DNA of 64,000 bases, from NCBI GenBank assembly GCA_017478725.1, contig JAFVDD010000012.1, positions 62,001-126,000 on the forward strand, read 5' to 3'. The position numbers and the translations under genes are program-made. The notes under the pieces were generated by a model. That model ran no database searches and was not told the origin of the DNA. It worked only from the letters and a program-made list of their open reading frames with translations. Position 1 is the stretch's first letter. Each line of letters opens with the position of its first letter. Of the stretch, positions 35,195-44,651 are shown piece by piece. Source of the DNA: Paludibacteraceae bacterium (lineage in GTDB: Bacteria; Bacteroidota; Bacteroidia; Bacteroidales; Paludibacteraceae).

Positions 35195-36658
35195 CTAATC
35201 TTTTCTTATTTTGCGATAAATCTTCTTCAGTTTGATAGTCCACACCTCCGGATTCAACAAAGGCGAATCGGTAGCAGCCTTATAGGTGAGAAATATACCG
35301 ATTGGCAACAGGATAAAGGAACTGAGCCACATTCCCGCCCAGCAGGGCCATAGTGCCTCACGCGCCATTTTGTAGCCGGTATTGTCAATAATGTAATAAA
35401 TGATGAACATGATTACCGAAATGACCACCGGTGCCCCTAATCCTCCTTTGCGGATGATGGCACCCAGCGGCGCACCGATGAAAAAGAAGATAAGGCATGC
35501 AAAAGCCAGCGTAAACTTGCGGTGCATTTCTATCTCGTGTCTCCGTATATAACGCTGGGCGTCCTCCAGCAAAAGCGCATTGTACTCAATCTGGTCACGG
35601 TAGGTGCGGGCTTTCTCCTCTGCAATCGTATAAACCTGGCGCTGACGCGAAACACCCAGCGAAGCCCACAGCGTGTCCAGATTATAGATTACGTGATCTT
35701 CAGGCGTCAGACGCTCCGGCAGGACATTTCCCATTCGTTCCTCACGCCCGAAATAGCGGTCATTGACCAGTTTGGTGCTTTGCTCGGCACTGCGCTGCAA
35801 TGACACCACATGCACCGAATCAATGGAATGTTTGAGTTGGGCGACATTTTTGCTGACATGCTGGTCTTGCAGCACCGACTCATCGTAACGGTTGAAATCA
35901 GTAGCAAAATCAATCAGAATTTGCTTGTGGGAAAAAGTCTCGCGGCGATAAGGGATATTCTTGGTGGAACCGGTGGCACGCTGCTGCTTCTGGTTGAGAT
36001 TTTCGAATGCCTCCCCGTTAATCAGATTAAGCACCAAATAGCGTTTGTCGGCGCTGGCAGCCATCCGTCCTGTATCCGCCACCATCACTTTGGCATTCTC
36101 AAAACCGCCCGAGTAGTCGTATATCATTATATTAAGCAGCTCTCCTTGGGAAGTTTTGCCCCGAACATAGATATGGTATCCGCTTATTTCATCGTAGAAC
36201 TCCCCCACGGGAATATCCAACTCAGGACTTTTCTGGCGGAGCGAGAAAATCAGCGCCCATAACTTCATCTGCGATTTGGGCAGGACATTGTTGCTGAAAA
36301 AAAACGCTCCTACAGACAGTATTGCCACCGTAACAGCCAAAGGCCTCATAATGCGGAAAAGCGATATCCCCGCAGCTTTCATCGCCGTCAGTTCGAATTT
36401 CTCTGCCAGATTGCCAAAGGCTATCAGCGAACTGAGTAGAATAGCCAGGGGCAGAGCCAAAGGAATAACCGAGGCCGTAGCATATACAAAAAACTCAGAC
36501 AGCACGCCCAGGCCGATGCCTTTGCCTACCAGATCATTGACGTGCATCCACATGAACTGCATCAACAGGATGAATATGGCAATAAAGAACGTAGCCACAA
36601 AAAGCCCCAGAAAATTCCGGAGCAGATATATGTCTATTTTCTTTATCAGTTTAGCCAT
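35195..36658 (-). CDS. LptF/LptG-family permease (YjgP/YjgQ)
   Basis: The 487-residue product has three N-terminal hydrophobic segments (about residues 1-110, starting KIDIYLLRNFLGLFVATFFIA), a large periplasmic domain, and three C-terminal membrane segments including FIGAPLGAIIRKGGLGAPVV. That is the layout of the LptF/LptG subunits that pull lipopolysaccharide from the inner membrane. The periplasmic domain is longer than in E. coli, as usual in Bacteroidota. Whether it is F or G is not clear. It sits 13 bp after cdd and 3 bp before ribBA. Confidence 0.9.
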   Translation of the reverse strand: MAKLIKKIDIYLLRNFLGLFVATFFIAIFILLMQFMWMHVNDLVGKGIGLGVLSEFFVYATASVIPLALPLAILLSSLIAFGNLAEKFELTAMKAAGISLFRIMRPLAVTVAILSVGAFFFSNNVLPKSQMKLWALIFSLRQKSPELDIPVGEFYDEISGYHIYVRGKTSQGELLNIMIYDYSGGFENAKVMVADTGRMAASADKRYLVLNLINGEAFENLNQKQQRATGSTKNIPYRRETFSHKQILIDFATDFNRYDESVLQDQHVSKNVAQLKHSIDSVHVVSLQRSAEQSTKLVNDRYFGREERMGNVLPERLTPEDHVIYNLDTLWASLGVSRQRQVYTIAEEKARTYRDQIEYNALLLEDAQRYIRRHEIEMHRKFTLAFACLIFFFIGAPLGAIIRKGGLGAPVVISVIMFIIYYIIDNTGYKMAREALWPCWAGMWLSSFILLPIGIFLTYKAATDSPLLNPEVWTIKLKKIYRKIRKD

Positions 36659-36671
36659 ACAGCCGATAGCA

Positions 36672-37154
36672 TTATCCGTTCAAGTTCTCACTCACAAAAA
36701 TCAACGGTAGCAGATCAGCCGCCGAATCGAAAACAAAAGTCTCGTTCTCGCCATACAGCAGCACCTGCATTTTTCCTCCGTACCGGTGCTCGGTCTCAAT
36801 CATCACCTGACGGCATCCTCCGCAAGGCGAACCGGGCTCCTTAGTGAAATGTCCTCCCGTAAAACAAGCAATTGCCAATTGTTCCACAGCCTCGTCAGGG
36901 TACTGCGCGCCGGCAGCAAACAACGCACTGCGCTCGGCGCACAACCCGCTGGGATAAGCGGCGTTCTCCTGGTTGCAGCCGCGTATGATCACGCCGTTGG
37001 CAAGACGGGCAGCCGCTCCCACATGATAATGGCTATAAGGGCAGTAACTCCGACTGGTTTGCTCCTTGGCAATCTCAATCAATGCTCGTTGGTCTTCATT
37101 CAATTCGTCCCAGGTGTAGGCGCGCATAGGGACAGACAAATTGTACTCTTTCAT
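36672..37154 (-). CDS. cdd: Cytidine deaminase
   Basis: The 160-residue product has the zinc-site motifs of homotetrameric cytidine deaminases: CAERSALFAAG (with catalytic Glu) and PCGGCRQVM with the paired Cys. YCPYSHYHVGAAARLANG forms the substrate loop. It hydrolyses cytidine and deoxycytidine to uridines in pyrimidine salvage. Its promoter is at 37201-37232, and the gene leads an operon with the Lpt-type permease and ribBA. Confidence 0.93.
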   Translation of the reverse strand: MKEYNLSVPMRAYTWDELNEDQRALIEIAKEQTSRSYCPYSHYHVGAAARLANGVIIRGCNQENAAYPSGLCAERSALFAAGAQYPDEAVEQLAIACFTGGHFTKEPGSPCGGCRQVMIETEHRYGGKMQVLLYGENETFVFDSAADLLPLIFVSENLNG

Positions 37155-37200
37155 ACTATAGAAGTGGTTAAATGTTTGTCAATAGTGTATAAAATGCGTA

Positions 37201-37232
37201 CAAAGGTACGACATTTTTTGCATATATGCAAA
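37201..37232 (-). promoter_or_regulatory. Bacteroidota-type promoter for cdd
   Basis: On the minus strand: TTTG (37232-37229) followed by CATATATG, 20 bp, TACCTTTG (37208-37201). Its -33 box is only 5 bp from that of the divergent mtaB promoter. Confidence 0.82.
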
Positions 37233-37237
37233 TTTAA

Positions 37238-37269
37238 TTTGTATATTTGGATTTTTTGTAGTAATTTTG
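37238..37269 (+). promoter_or_regulatory. Bacteroidota-type promoter for mtaB
   Basis: TTTG (37238-37241), 20 bp, TAATTTTG (37262-37269). The mtaB ATG follows 10 bp after the -7 box, so the message should be leaderless or nearly so. Confidence 0.82.
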
Positions 37270-37278
37270 CAGCCGATT

Positions 37279-38547
37279 ATGAAAATTTCATTCACGACAT
37301 TAGGCTGCAAGCTCAATTTTGCCGAATCAAGTGCGCTTGGCAAAGCCTTGTTGGAGCGCGGACACGAACGCGCCGCCAGAGGCGAACAAGCCGATATATG
37401 TGTTATCAACACCTGCTCTGTAACCGATGCCGCCGATCATAAAGACCGGCAGATGATTCATCGCATCCGCCGGCAGAATCCCGACGCCATACTGATTGTA
37501 ACAGGCTGTTATGCCCAACTCAAGCCCGCTGAGATTGCACAAATCGACGGTGTGGATTACGTGTTGGGGCAGAACGAGAAATTCAATCTGCCCGATTTCA
37601 TCGGGAATCTGGAGCAGCATGTTGCACAAATTCATACCTCAGCCATCCGTGAGATAGATGATTTTCACAGCGCATACAGCAAGGACGACCGCACGCGTTG
37701 TTTCTTGAAAGTGCAGGACGGATGCAACTATTTCTGTACTTATTGCACCATCCCGTTGGCCCGTGGCAAGAGCCGCAACCCATCCGTTGCAACGATTATC
37801 AAACAAGCGGAGGAAGCCATAGCCGGCGGAGCCAAGGAAATGGTATTGACAGGGGTCAACATCGGCGATTTCGGGCGCAGCACAGGCGAGAACTTTATTG
37901 ATTTGCTGCATGCATTAGACAATATCGGGAACTATGATTTCAGGGTACGCATCTCCAGTTGCGAGCCCAACCTTTTGAGCGATGAAATCATTGATTTTGT
38001 AGCCCAAAGCAAACATTTTGCTCCGCATTTCCATATTCCGCTGCAATCCGGCAGCAACGAGGTGCTGCGAATCATGAAACGCCGCTACACTCGGGAGTTG
38101 TTTGCCGGGCGCGTGGCGCATATCAAACAAGTCATGCCGAATGCGTTTATCGGAGTGGACTGTATGGTAGGCGTTCGCGGCGAGACGGAAGAATGCTGGC
38201 GCGATTATGTCACATTCATTGAGAGTCTGCCGGTTTCGCAACTGCATGTGTTCACCTATTCCGAACGAGCCAACACACGAATGCTGGAACTGGATCTCCC
38301 TATTGTGCCGCAAAAGGAACGGGAACGGCGAAGCAAAGAACTGCACGCCGTGAGCGAGCGCAAGACTGCTCAATTCTACCGGGAGCATGAAGGCGAAACA
38401 GCCACCGTGCTATGGGAAGCCAAACGAATCAAGAATGCTGACGGGACCGACACGATGGAGGGATTTACCGAAAACTACATCAAGATATCCTGTCCGTACG
38501 ACAAAACAAAAATCAATACGTTTGAGCGCGTCCGCATAGCGTTTTGA
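37279..38547 (+). CDS. mtaB: tRNA (t6A37) methylthiotransferase MtaB
   Basis: The 422-residue product has the three Cys of the first Fe-S cluster (Cys10, Cys46, Cys77), the radical-SAM motif GCNYFCTYC (Cys149, Cys153, Cys156) and a C-terminal TRAM-like region. It installs a methylthio group on N6-threonylcarbamoyladenosine at position 37 of tRNA. The short N-terminal domain and the opening ISFTTLGCKLNFAES fit MtaB better than MiaB or RimO. ATG at 37279 is fixed by the promoter. The last 35 bp overlap the convergent AddB-like gene. Confidence 0.93.
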   Translation: MKISFTTLGCKLNFAESSALGKALLERGHERAARGEQADICVINTCSVTDAADHKDRQMIHRIRRQNPDAILIVTGCYAQLKPAEIAQIDGVDYVLGQNEKFNLPDFIGNLEQHVAQIHTSAIREIDDFHSAYSKDDRTRCFLKVQDGCNYFCTYCTIPLARGKSRNPSVATIIKQAEEAIAGGAKEMVLTGVNIGDFGRSTGENFIDLLHALDNIGNYDFRVRISSCEPNLLSDEIIDFVAQSKHFAPHFHIPLQSGSNEVLRIMKRRYTRELFAGRVAHIKQVMPNAFIGVDCMVGVRGETEECWRDYVTFIESLPVSQLHVFTYSERANTRMLELDLPIVPQKERERRSKELHAVSERKTAQFYREHEGETATVLWEAKRIKNADGTDTMEGFTENYIKISCPYDKTKINTFERVRIAF

Positions 38548-41329
38548 ACGGACAAAAAGAGGGGCAGTCGCTCTCGGCACAGCGCGGGAACGATGTGGCG
38601 GTTAGTATCTCATGCACCTTGGCGGAAAGGGCTTTCAGAAAATCATTTTGCAACACCCGAACGTCTGAAACAGGCTGATTGTCAATAGATATAGTAGTAT
38701 CTATGTCCGTCAGCTTACGGCGGCAGAAATACAGATTCGGCTCAACCGGCAGATTCTCCTTGGAATGCCGCGCCACAGCACAACTGTACATCATTGTTTG
38801 ACGCACATAACCCTTCTCCGGCAACGAGAACAACTCCTCTGAAGCGGCAGACATTTTCTTGTCATGCGTCTTGTCGTTGTAGGAACCTGATTTATAGTCA
38901 ACAACGCGCAGGCGTTGATTCCCCTCCTCTCCCTGTATGTCCAAGCGGTCAATCGTCCCGCCTGTCTCCACCGTACCGATTCTTTCCACTTCCAGCGGCA
39001 GCGTACGCTCCTGCTCCAGAAGACAGATCTGCAGTCCGGTGAGTGCATCCGCCGCATCGCGTTGCAGCACATTATCCACATAGCCCAGAATAATGATATT
39101 CTCGGACGGATGATGAGAAATCCGGTAGTGCTCCGGTTCGTCCGGATGGTCGCAAAGCCACTCCCGGTTCATGGCATCATAGGCAGCCTCGAGAGCCTGC
39201 TGCAACCGGTTCTGGTCCGCACGCACCGACTCAATCTGCTCATGTGTCACTTTCCGCGGGGCCGAATTATCACATGCCATATAGGTGCGATAAATATATT
39301 CCAGCGTATGATGGACAAACGAACCGAGGGTATTGGGAGCATAAAGCGCGTCTTCCTTTTCCTGCGGTTGCAATCCCAGAATGTATTGCAGATAGAAATT
39401 ATACGGACAGGTGATATAGGTATTCAGCGCACTTGGGGATAGGCGATAAGGTCTGCCCGAAGAACGCAACACCCGTCCGCGGGTATCTACGTGCAACTGA
39501 CTGAGCAATGAGTCGGAAGCATGTGTATCATCTGTCAGCGGAGTATGGGAAACGATACCGGGTTCCTGCAAGCGGAACTTGGTCACCCGGAACTCAGGCG
39601 AAACGAGTATCTGCATGACAAACCGCGAAAGCCCTTTGCCGCCGTCGGCTGTGTCTGCGGAGGTGAAGAGCATAGTGGTCTCGCCGGCGCGACTAAGCAA
39701 ACGGAAGAAATTATAGGCATATACTGTGGCGCGCTCGTCAGCTGTCTGCATATGATAGGCTTTCCGCAGATAGAACGGGATAAAACTGATATCCTGCTGG
39801 CGTTGCGGTATCACGCCTTCCTCCACATGGAGCAGTAGGAGTTTGTCAAAATCCAGCATTCGCGTCTCCAGCACACCCATTACCTGGATATCCGTCATCG
39901 GTTCGCCGTGGAAAGGCATCGTGACACTCTCCATGGTGCGACGCATCAACAGCCGCAGCAACTTGAGCGTAAACGGCACATCGTCCAGACCTGTAGCGAT
40001 CAGAAGACGCATCTGGTTGATGATCTTGCGTACCTGGTATTCCGACTCCAGAATGAGCAACTCCTGCCAGGAAAGCGACTCGGTGGTTTCCGGCGTGTCT
40101 GGCAGATCGGCGGTTTCAAACAAATAGGCCGATAATTGATCGATGAAATCAGGCGAAACGATAGTCTCGGCATTGCCACGTGCCCGGTCGGAGAGCCAAG
40201 AGAGAGTTTTTGCAAACACCTGGGTGTTGCGCAACGGGAAACCTTTGGTGATATTCACTGGCTCCGGCTGTCCGCCGTCTATAGTGATTGCCGGCAAGGC
40301 ATAAATCACCGACTCCAGCATGTTCTCATCGCAGATAACCACTCCTACCCGTTCGCCCTTGGCGGTATAATTGTCACGCAGCCATTGATGCACATACTGG
40401 GCTTGGGATTCGCGCGAGACGCAGGAGCCGACTGCTATGCTCGGGAAATGCTTCGCTCGTTGCGGCTCAGGCGGCATGGCATTGCCAAGCAGCGCACTGT
40501 TCCGTTCGGCAAAAGAGAAGGCTTTTTCGTTTGTACGGAAACAGGGCACGTAATCCCAATAGAAGAGTGCCTGTTGATTGTCGCGCAACAACTCCATCAG
40601 TTCGCGCTCAACCGGCAGCAGGTAATTGAACCCCACAAAAATAAATGTACGTCCGGCTATTTGCTGTTGCACCGGATCATCGTTCCAATGCTCAATCACG
40701 CTCCGTTGGCGCATTCCGCTATAGCCTTTCCGCTCCGACTCCATTTCTGCATGCAGAGCCTTGTATAGTTCGTACAGCTGATGCCATATATATTCGTATT
40801 GCTGCCGCACGGAATCCTCGCTTGCTTTTCGCAATTCGTTGTTGGTCAGGAGTCCGCGCAGCCTGGTTTCCGTCTCCGGCTCCAACTGCCATTGGCTCAG
40901 TTCGTGTGCCGCAATCGTGTTCGCAAAGAAATTCGGAACCTCCTCCGCGTGCATCGAGGCGTCAATATTGGTAAAGTCCGCCAGCATCTGCCTGCCCCAC
41001 CCGTAGAACATATCCAGAGGCATGAGGTCATTGCCGGACTGCCGGCTGTCGGCTGCCGGCTGTTGGCGATAGAGCCGATAGAGCCGTACGATAGTCATCA
41101 GTTCGTCTTCCGGATAAAGCGGACTGAGGGCGTCCTGCAACTGCTGCAGGGTGAGCACTTGCGGTGCCCATACCGCCTTTTGTCCTGCCTGCTGCTGGAG
41201 CGAGAGCAGTTCGTTTTTCAGTACTACTCCGGCTCGATGGCTGGGTAAAACCAACGTCGTGCGGTTCAACTGCTGCCAAGGTATATGCGTCGTAATCGAA
41301 ACGGCTGTCTGATGCAAGAAACTGTCCAT
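38513..41329 (-). CDS. addB: AddB-like PD-(D/E)XK nuclease/helicase subunit
   Basis: The 938-residue product lacks an obvious Walker A but has the helicase-fold remains of AddB (LVLPSHRAGVVLKNEL). The C-terminal nuclease domain has LSPSALNTYITCPYNFYLQYI, GSFVHHTLEYIY and VVDYKSGS (Asp-Lys-type catalytic residues). Three Cys near the end (RCAESDCPSFCPFKTLCG) plus the earlier Cys form the AddB iron-sulphur site. With the upstream AddA-like gene it would process double-strand DNA ends for recombination. It begins 13 bp after AddA ends. Residues about 88-97 are encoded by a heptanucleotide array. Confidence 0.85.
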   Translation of the reverse strand: MDSFLHQTAVSITTHIPWQQLNRTTLVLPSHRAGVVLKNELLSLQQQAGQKAVWAPQVLTLQQLQDALSPLYPEDELMTIVRLYRLYRQQPAADSRQSGNDLMPLDMFYGWGRQMLADFTNIDASMHAEEVPNFFANTIAAHELSQWQLEPETETRLRGLLTNNELRKASEDSVRQQYEYIWHQLYELYKALHAEMESERKGYSGMRQRSVIEHWNDDPVQQQIAGRTFIFVGFNYLLPVERELMELLRDNQQALFYWDYVPCFRTNEKAFSFAERNSALLGNAMPPEPQRAKHFPSIAVGSCVSRESQAQYVHQWLRDNYTAKGERVGVVICDENMLESVIYALPAITIDGGQPEPVNITKGFPLRNTQVFAKTLSWLSDRARGNAETIVSPDFIDQLSAYLFETADLPDTPETTESLSWQELLILESEYQVRKIINQMRLLIATGLDDVPFTLKLLRLLMRRTMESVTMPFHGEPMTDIQVMGVLETRMLDFDKLLLLHVEEGVIPQRQQDISFIPFYLRKAYHMQTADERATVYAYNFFRLLSRAGETTMLFTSADTADGGKGLSRFVMQILVSPEFRVTKFRLQEPGIVSHTPLTDDTHASDSLLSQLHVDTRGRVLRSSGRPYRLSPSALNTYITCPYNFYLQYILGLQPQEKEDALYAPNTLGSFVHHTLEYIYRTYMACDNSAPRKVTHEQIESVRADQNRLQQALEAAYDAMNREWLCDHPDEPEHYRISHHPSENIIILGYVDNVLQRDAADALTGLQICLLEQERTLPLEVERIGTVETGGTIDRLDIQGEEGNQRLRVVDYKSGSYNDKTHDKKMSAASEELFSLPEKGYVRQTMMYSCAVARHSKENLPVEPNLYFCRRKLTDIDTTISIDNQPVSDVRVLQNDFLKALSAKVHEILTATSFPRCAESDCPSFCPFKTLCGRAQTY
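41039..41066. repeat. Heptanucleotide array inside the AddB-like gene
   Basis: Units CTGCCGG, CTGTCGG, CTGCCGG and CTGTTGG recur every 7 bp. They encode a short variable segment (QPAADSRQSG) in the N-terminal half. Confidence 0.78.
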
Positions 41330-41342
41330 GGGGAGTGATTTA

Positions 41343-44300
41343 CTAATTAGGAATTACAGGTATCAATTGTTGTCCTTGCGGCTTGTGGGCGAACCATAGA
41401 TATCCGCGTACAGACGCATAACCGGCCTGACGCAGAGCCTCCATATATTCCCGAACCTGATCAATATATTTGTTTTCCCAGTGCCCGAATTTGTAATCCA
41501 GCACAATAGCTTCGCCGGTAAGCGGATTGATCATCACGCGGTCGGGTCTTAGTTCGCGCTTGTTCAGGAACAATGATTCCTCCAGTTTGAGTTGCCACGG
41601 GTCGGTAAACCAGCTGTTCATCTGCGGGCTGCCTTGCCATGCCGAGGAGATCAGAGTTCTCAGTTGGTCCCGCTGGGCGGCGTCGCGGATCTCTCCGCGG
41701 CTCTGGAATGAGTCCAGTACGTCCTCCAGTTGGTCTTTGGTCCGCAGTTCGGCAAAGACGGCGTGGCACAATGTGCCTTCCTCTATGCGTGCCACACGCC
41801 GGTAGGCTTCTTCTCCGTAATCCGTGTACATAGCCCCTTCCTGGGATTGTACGAACCGCACCTGGCTGCTGTCGCTCCATAGGCGGGCTGTTTCTGTCGG
41901 CACGGCTCCGAAATCAAAAGGCTTGCTATCAGCCTCAGCGGCAGGTTTCTTGTCTGCCTGCTTGATCACCGGCACGCCGGCTGCATATTCGGCATAGGCA
42001 GCATCATCCCGGGTCACGGGTAACGAGTTATCCAAGATGGACTCGGACAAATCCGTGTATCCGAGCAAATACTGCCCTACATGATTGCATGCGCCAAGCG
42101 CGTTTTTGGTTGTCACAGGAAAATCGGCGGAGATATACAGATTGTCCTCCGCACGCGTCAGAGCCACATAGAGCATATTCAGATTGTCAATCACCATATT
42201 TATATGCTCACGCGCGTAATCCTGCTCGTAATCGGATGCCTGCATCGCATCCCCGTCCTCGATAGGCAGGCACTTGAGGTCGGTGGCGGCGACAGTGTTC
42301 ATGGTAGCGGACGCTTCACACCATATTTTCTCATGGTGGTGTCCGGCTTCGCGTGTCCAGGTACAGAACGGCACAAAGAGTGTTTGCGCCTGCAATCCTT
42401 TGCTGGCATGGACAGTAAGAATACGGATTGCGCCGGTAGCGGAAGCAGGTATCGATTTGGCATGCAATGTATCATCCCAATAAGTTAGAAAATCCGCTAT
42501 GTTGCTGCCGTACGCGCTTACGTAATCACGCGTACGGTCCAGCAGATTGTTCAGATAGGCGGTTTCAGTACCTGTGTATTCGCCGTTGGCATCCGTGAAA
42601 AGCACAGACACTGTTTCCGAGAGCGCCTCGTATAAGGGTGTTTTCCTGTTCACTTTGGCTGTCACCTTTTCCGTCCACGCGCTGTCACCCAGTCTCATCT
42701 CCACATATTTGGCAGCCACCGGATCACCCGTATGCAGCCATCGCAGAGCATCAATTACTGTGCGGACATCCGCGGACGCTTCCAACACGAAACTCTCCGC
42801 GGATACCATAGGCGCATGGCTGAGATGACGAAAACGATCGGATGATTCTTCGGAAAGCTGCGAATGCAAATCCGTTATATAGGCGGCGTCACGTTTCTCA
42901 CGCACAAGTACCATCATTTGCGACGGCTGCGCACCTTGTGCCAGAAGCGACTCCATGGCATCAAACATATCCATCGCCATGGCCTCTTTCGTCGGGACAA
43001 CACCGGCTGCTTCTTCATCGGGCGAGGCGGTGTTCTTGCGTTTGGGGAACGCACGGAAGCGGACATAACCGCCGCGTTTCTTGTCAGACTGATAGAATTC
43101 ATCCTGCTTGCCGGGTGCAAAGCCTTCGTTGTAGATAGCGCGGATGAGGCTGTTCACCTCGTCCGGCCATTCGTTGTGGGACATGATATAGTCAAACAGC
43201 GACAGATTGAAATGGACTACTTGTTCGCTGCTGCGGAAATTGCGCACCAGCTGCGGAAAGTCGGGATTGATCTGCCGGCTGTAATGCTCCTCGTCGCTGC
43301 CTATTTCCGCCATGATATGCCAGTCGCCGTTGCGCCAGCGGTAGATCGACTGCTTGATATCCCCTACTATCAGCAGCGTGTTCCCCTCCCCTGCCAGCAC
43401 GTCATTGAGCAACTGGCGCATTACGCTCCATTGCAAACGGCTGGTGTCCTGAAACTCGTCCATCAGAATATGGCGGTAGCGTATGCCTGCTTTCTCCAGT
43501 ATAAAATCCGCATCGCCTTGTTTGAGCGCTCTGCAGAGTGTATTGGCTGTTTGTGCCAGCAGGGCGCAGTTGGCTTCCGCCAGATTGCGCCTGATCAGTG
43601 TCTGGAGCGAAGCCATCAGTTGCATATCGCGGCTGAACTGAATAGTCAGACGGATGGTGTTGTATCGTCTCAGGCATCGCGCTGCAAGTTCGGTAGCCTC
43701 TGCCATCTCCTCGGCGTTACACGATTTGCCGCTCACTCCTCTGAAACGGTCGGCCGGCGGCATCTTGTCCGGCTCTTTGACGCTTCGGCAAAGACGGTCA
43801 TAGGCATAACGGGTGAAACGGTTGTAGGCTTCCGGATTGCAGCGCCCGAGCAGCGAACGCAGTTCGCCAAGCGTCTCATCCGCTTGCCAGGATTCTTCCA
43901 GTCGCTGCCGTGCATGCTCTATCGCCGCTGCGTCAAACAGGATCCGCCCGTCCGCATCCAGCATCTGGACGGACTCGTTGTACATCTCTTTCGCCATCGC
44001 GCATAGGCTTTGGCGGATATCCCATTGGCTCTCCTGGTCCAGTTTGAAGAGCATGTACTGCTCCAGTATCCCGCGGTCGGCGTCCGTCAGATCGGTGGTC
44101 AGCAACTGATCTACAGCCTGCGAGATAATATGCTCCACATCCAGTTCGGTATTCAGTCCGGCACTCATCCGCAGTACGCCTGCCAGCCCGGCGAGAAGTG
44201 TTTGCAGAAACGAGTCAATGGTTTGCACCTGCACATTGTCGTAGTCCAGCAGCATGGCACGGAAACACTCCCCTGCCCGTTGGCGCAAGGCGTCATCGTC

Positions 44301-44585
44301 AGGAGTACGGTCAGGCGTGCCGGCTGAAGGAATCATGAACTGCTTGGCACGCGCCAGAAACGCCTCTTCGCCGCCGTTGGCTATGCCGTACAGATACGTC
44401 ATGATTCGCTCGCGCATTTCCGCGGTGGCTTTGTTGGTAAAAGTGACCGCTAAAATAGAGCGGTAACTGACGCCGGATAACAGCAAACCTATATAATAGG
44501 CTGCCAGTGTAAAGGTCTTGCCCGTGCCGGCAGAGGCACGGCACACGTTAAGCGGACGTTGGATATCAATCAGGCTGTTGCTCAT
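41343..44585 (-). CDS. addA: AddA/RecB-like UvrD-type helicase-nuclease
   Basis: The 1080-residue product is a superfamily 1 helicase. It has Walker A (CRASAGTGKTFTL), the Q-like motif FTNKATAEMRERI, Walker B with LMDEFQDTSRLQW, motif III/IV VGDIKQSIYRWRNGD and motif V/VI TVHASKGLQAQTLF. A C-terminal nuclease domain contains IVLDYKFG. Such enzymes unwind and trim double-strand breaks for RecA. A longer frame adds 13 codons upstream, but the ATG at 44585 fits the promoter at 44594-44625, giving a message with almost no leader. Confidence 0.88.
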   Translation of the reverse strand: MSNSLIDIQRPLNVCRASAGTGKTFTLAAYYIGLLLSGVSYRSILAVTFTNKATAEMRERIMTYLYGIANGGEEAFLARAKQFMIPSAGTPDRTPDDDALRQRAGECFRAMLLDYDNVQVQTIDSFLQTLLAGLAGVLRMSAGLNTELDVEHIISQAVDQLLTTDLTDADRGILEQYMLFKLDQESQWDIRQSLCAMAKEMYNESVQMLDADGRILFDAAAIEHARQRLEESWQADETLGELRSLLGRCNPEAYNRFTRYAYDRLCRSVKEPDKMPPADRFRGVSGKSCNAEEMAEATELAARCLRRYNTIRLTIQFSRDMQLMASLQTLIRRNLAEANCALLAQTANTLCRALKQGDADFILEKAGIRYRHILMDEFQDTSRLQWSVMRQLLNDVLAGEGNTLLIVGDIKQSIYRWRNGDWHIMAEIGSDEEHYSRQINPDFPQLVRNFRSSEQVVHFNLSLFDYIMSHNEWPDEVNSLIRAIYNEGFAPGKQDEFYQSDKKRGGYVRFRAFPKRKNTASPDEEAAGVVPTKEAMAMDMFDAMESLLAQGAQPSQMMVLVREKRDAAYITDLHSQLSEESSDRFRHLSHAPMVSAESFVLEASADVRTVIDALRWLHTGDPVAAKYVEMRLGDSAWTEKVTAKVNRKTPLYEALSETVSVLFTDANGEYTGTETAYLNNLLDRTRDYVSAYGSNIADFLTYWDDTLHAKSIPASATGAIRILTVHASKGLQAQTLFVPFCTWTREAGHHHEKIWCEASATMNTVAATDLKCLPIEDGDAMQASDYEQDYAREHINMVIDNLNMLYVALTRAEDNLYISADFPVTTKNALGACNHVGQYLLGYTDLSESILDNSLPVTRDDAAYAEYAAGVPVIKQADKKPAAEADSKPFDFGAVPTETARLWSDSSQVRFVQSQEGAMYTDYGEEAYRRVARIEEGTLCHAVFAELRTKDQLEDVLDSFQSRGEIRDAAQRDQLRTLISSAWQGSPQMNSWFTDPWQLKLEESLFLNKRELRPDRVMINPLTGEAIVLDYKFGHWENKYIDQVREYMEALRQAGYASVRGYLWFAHKPQGQQLIPVIPN

Positions 44586-44593
44586 ATCGGCTG

Positions 44594-44625
44594 CAAAGAT
44601 ACAAAAAAAAAATGACATATACAAG
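44594..44625 (-). promoter_or_regulatory. Bacteroidota-type promoter for the AddAB-like operon
   Basis: On the minus strand: CTTG (44625-44622), 20 bp, TATCTTTG (44601-44594). Only 8 bp separate the -7 box from the ATG, so the message is probably leaderless. Confidence 0.8.
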
Positions 44626-44651
44626 AGTATATGCCACTTTTTGTATATTTG

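Noticed and set aside
42864-44006. 380-codon open frame antisense to the AddA-like gene
   Set aside because: No recognisable domain, and the opposite frame has all helicase motifs.
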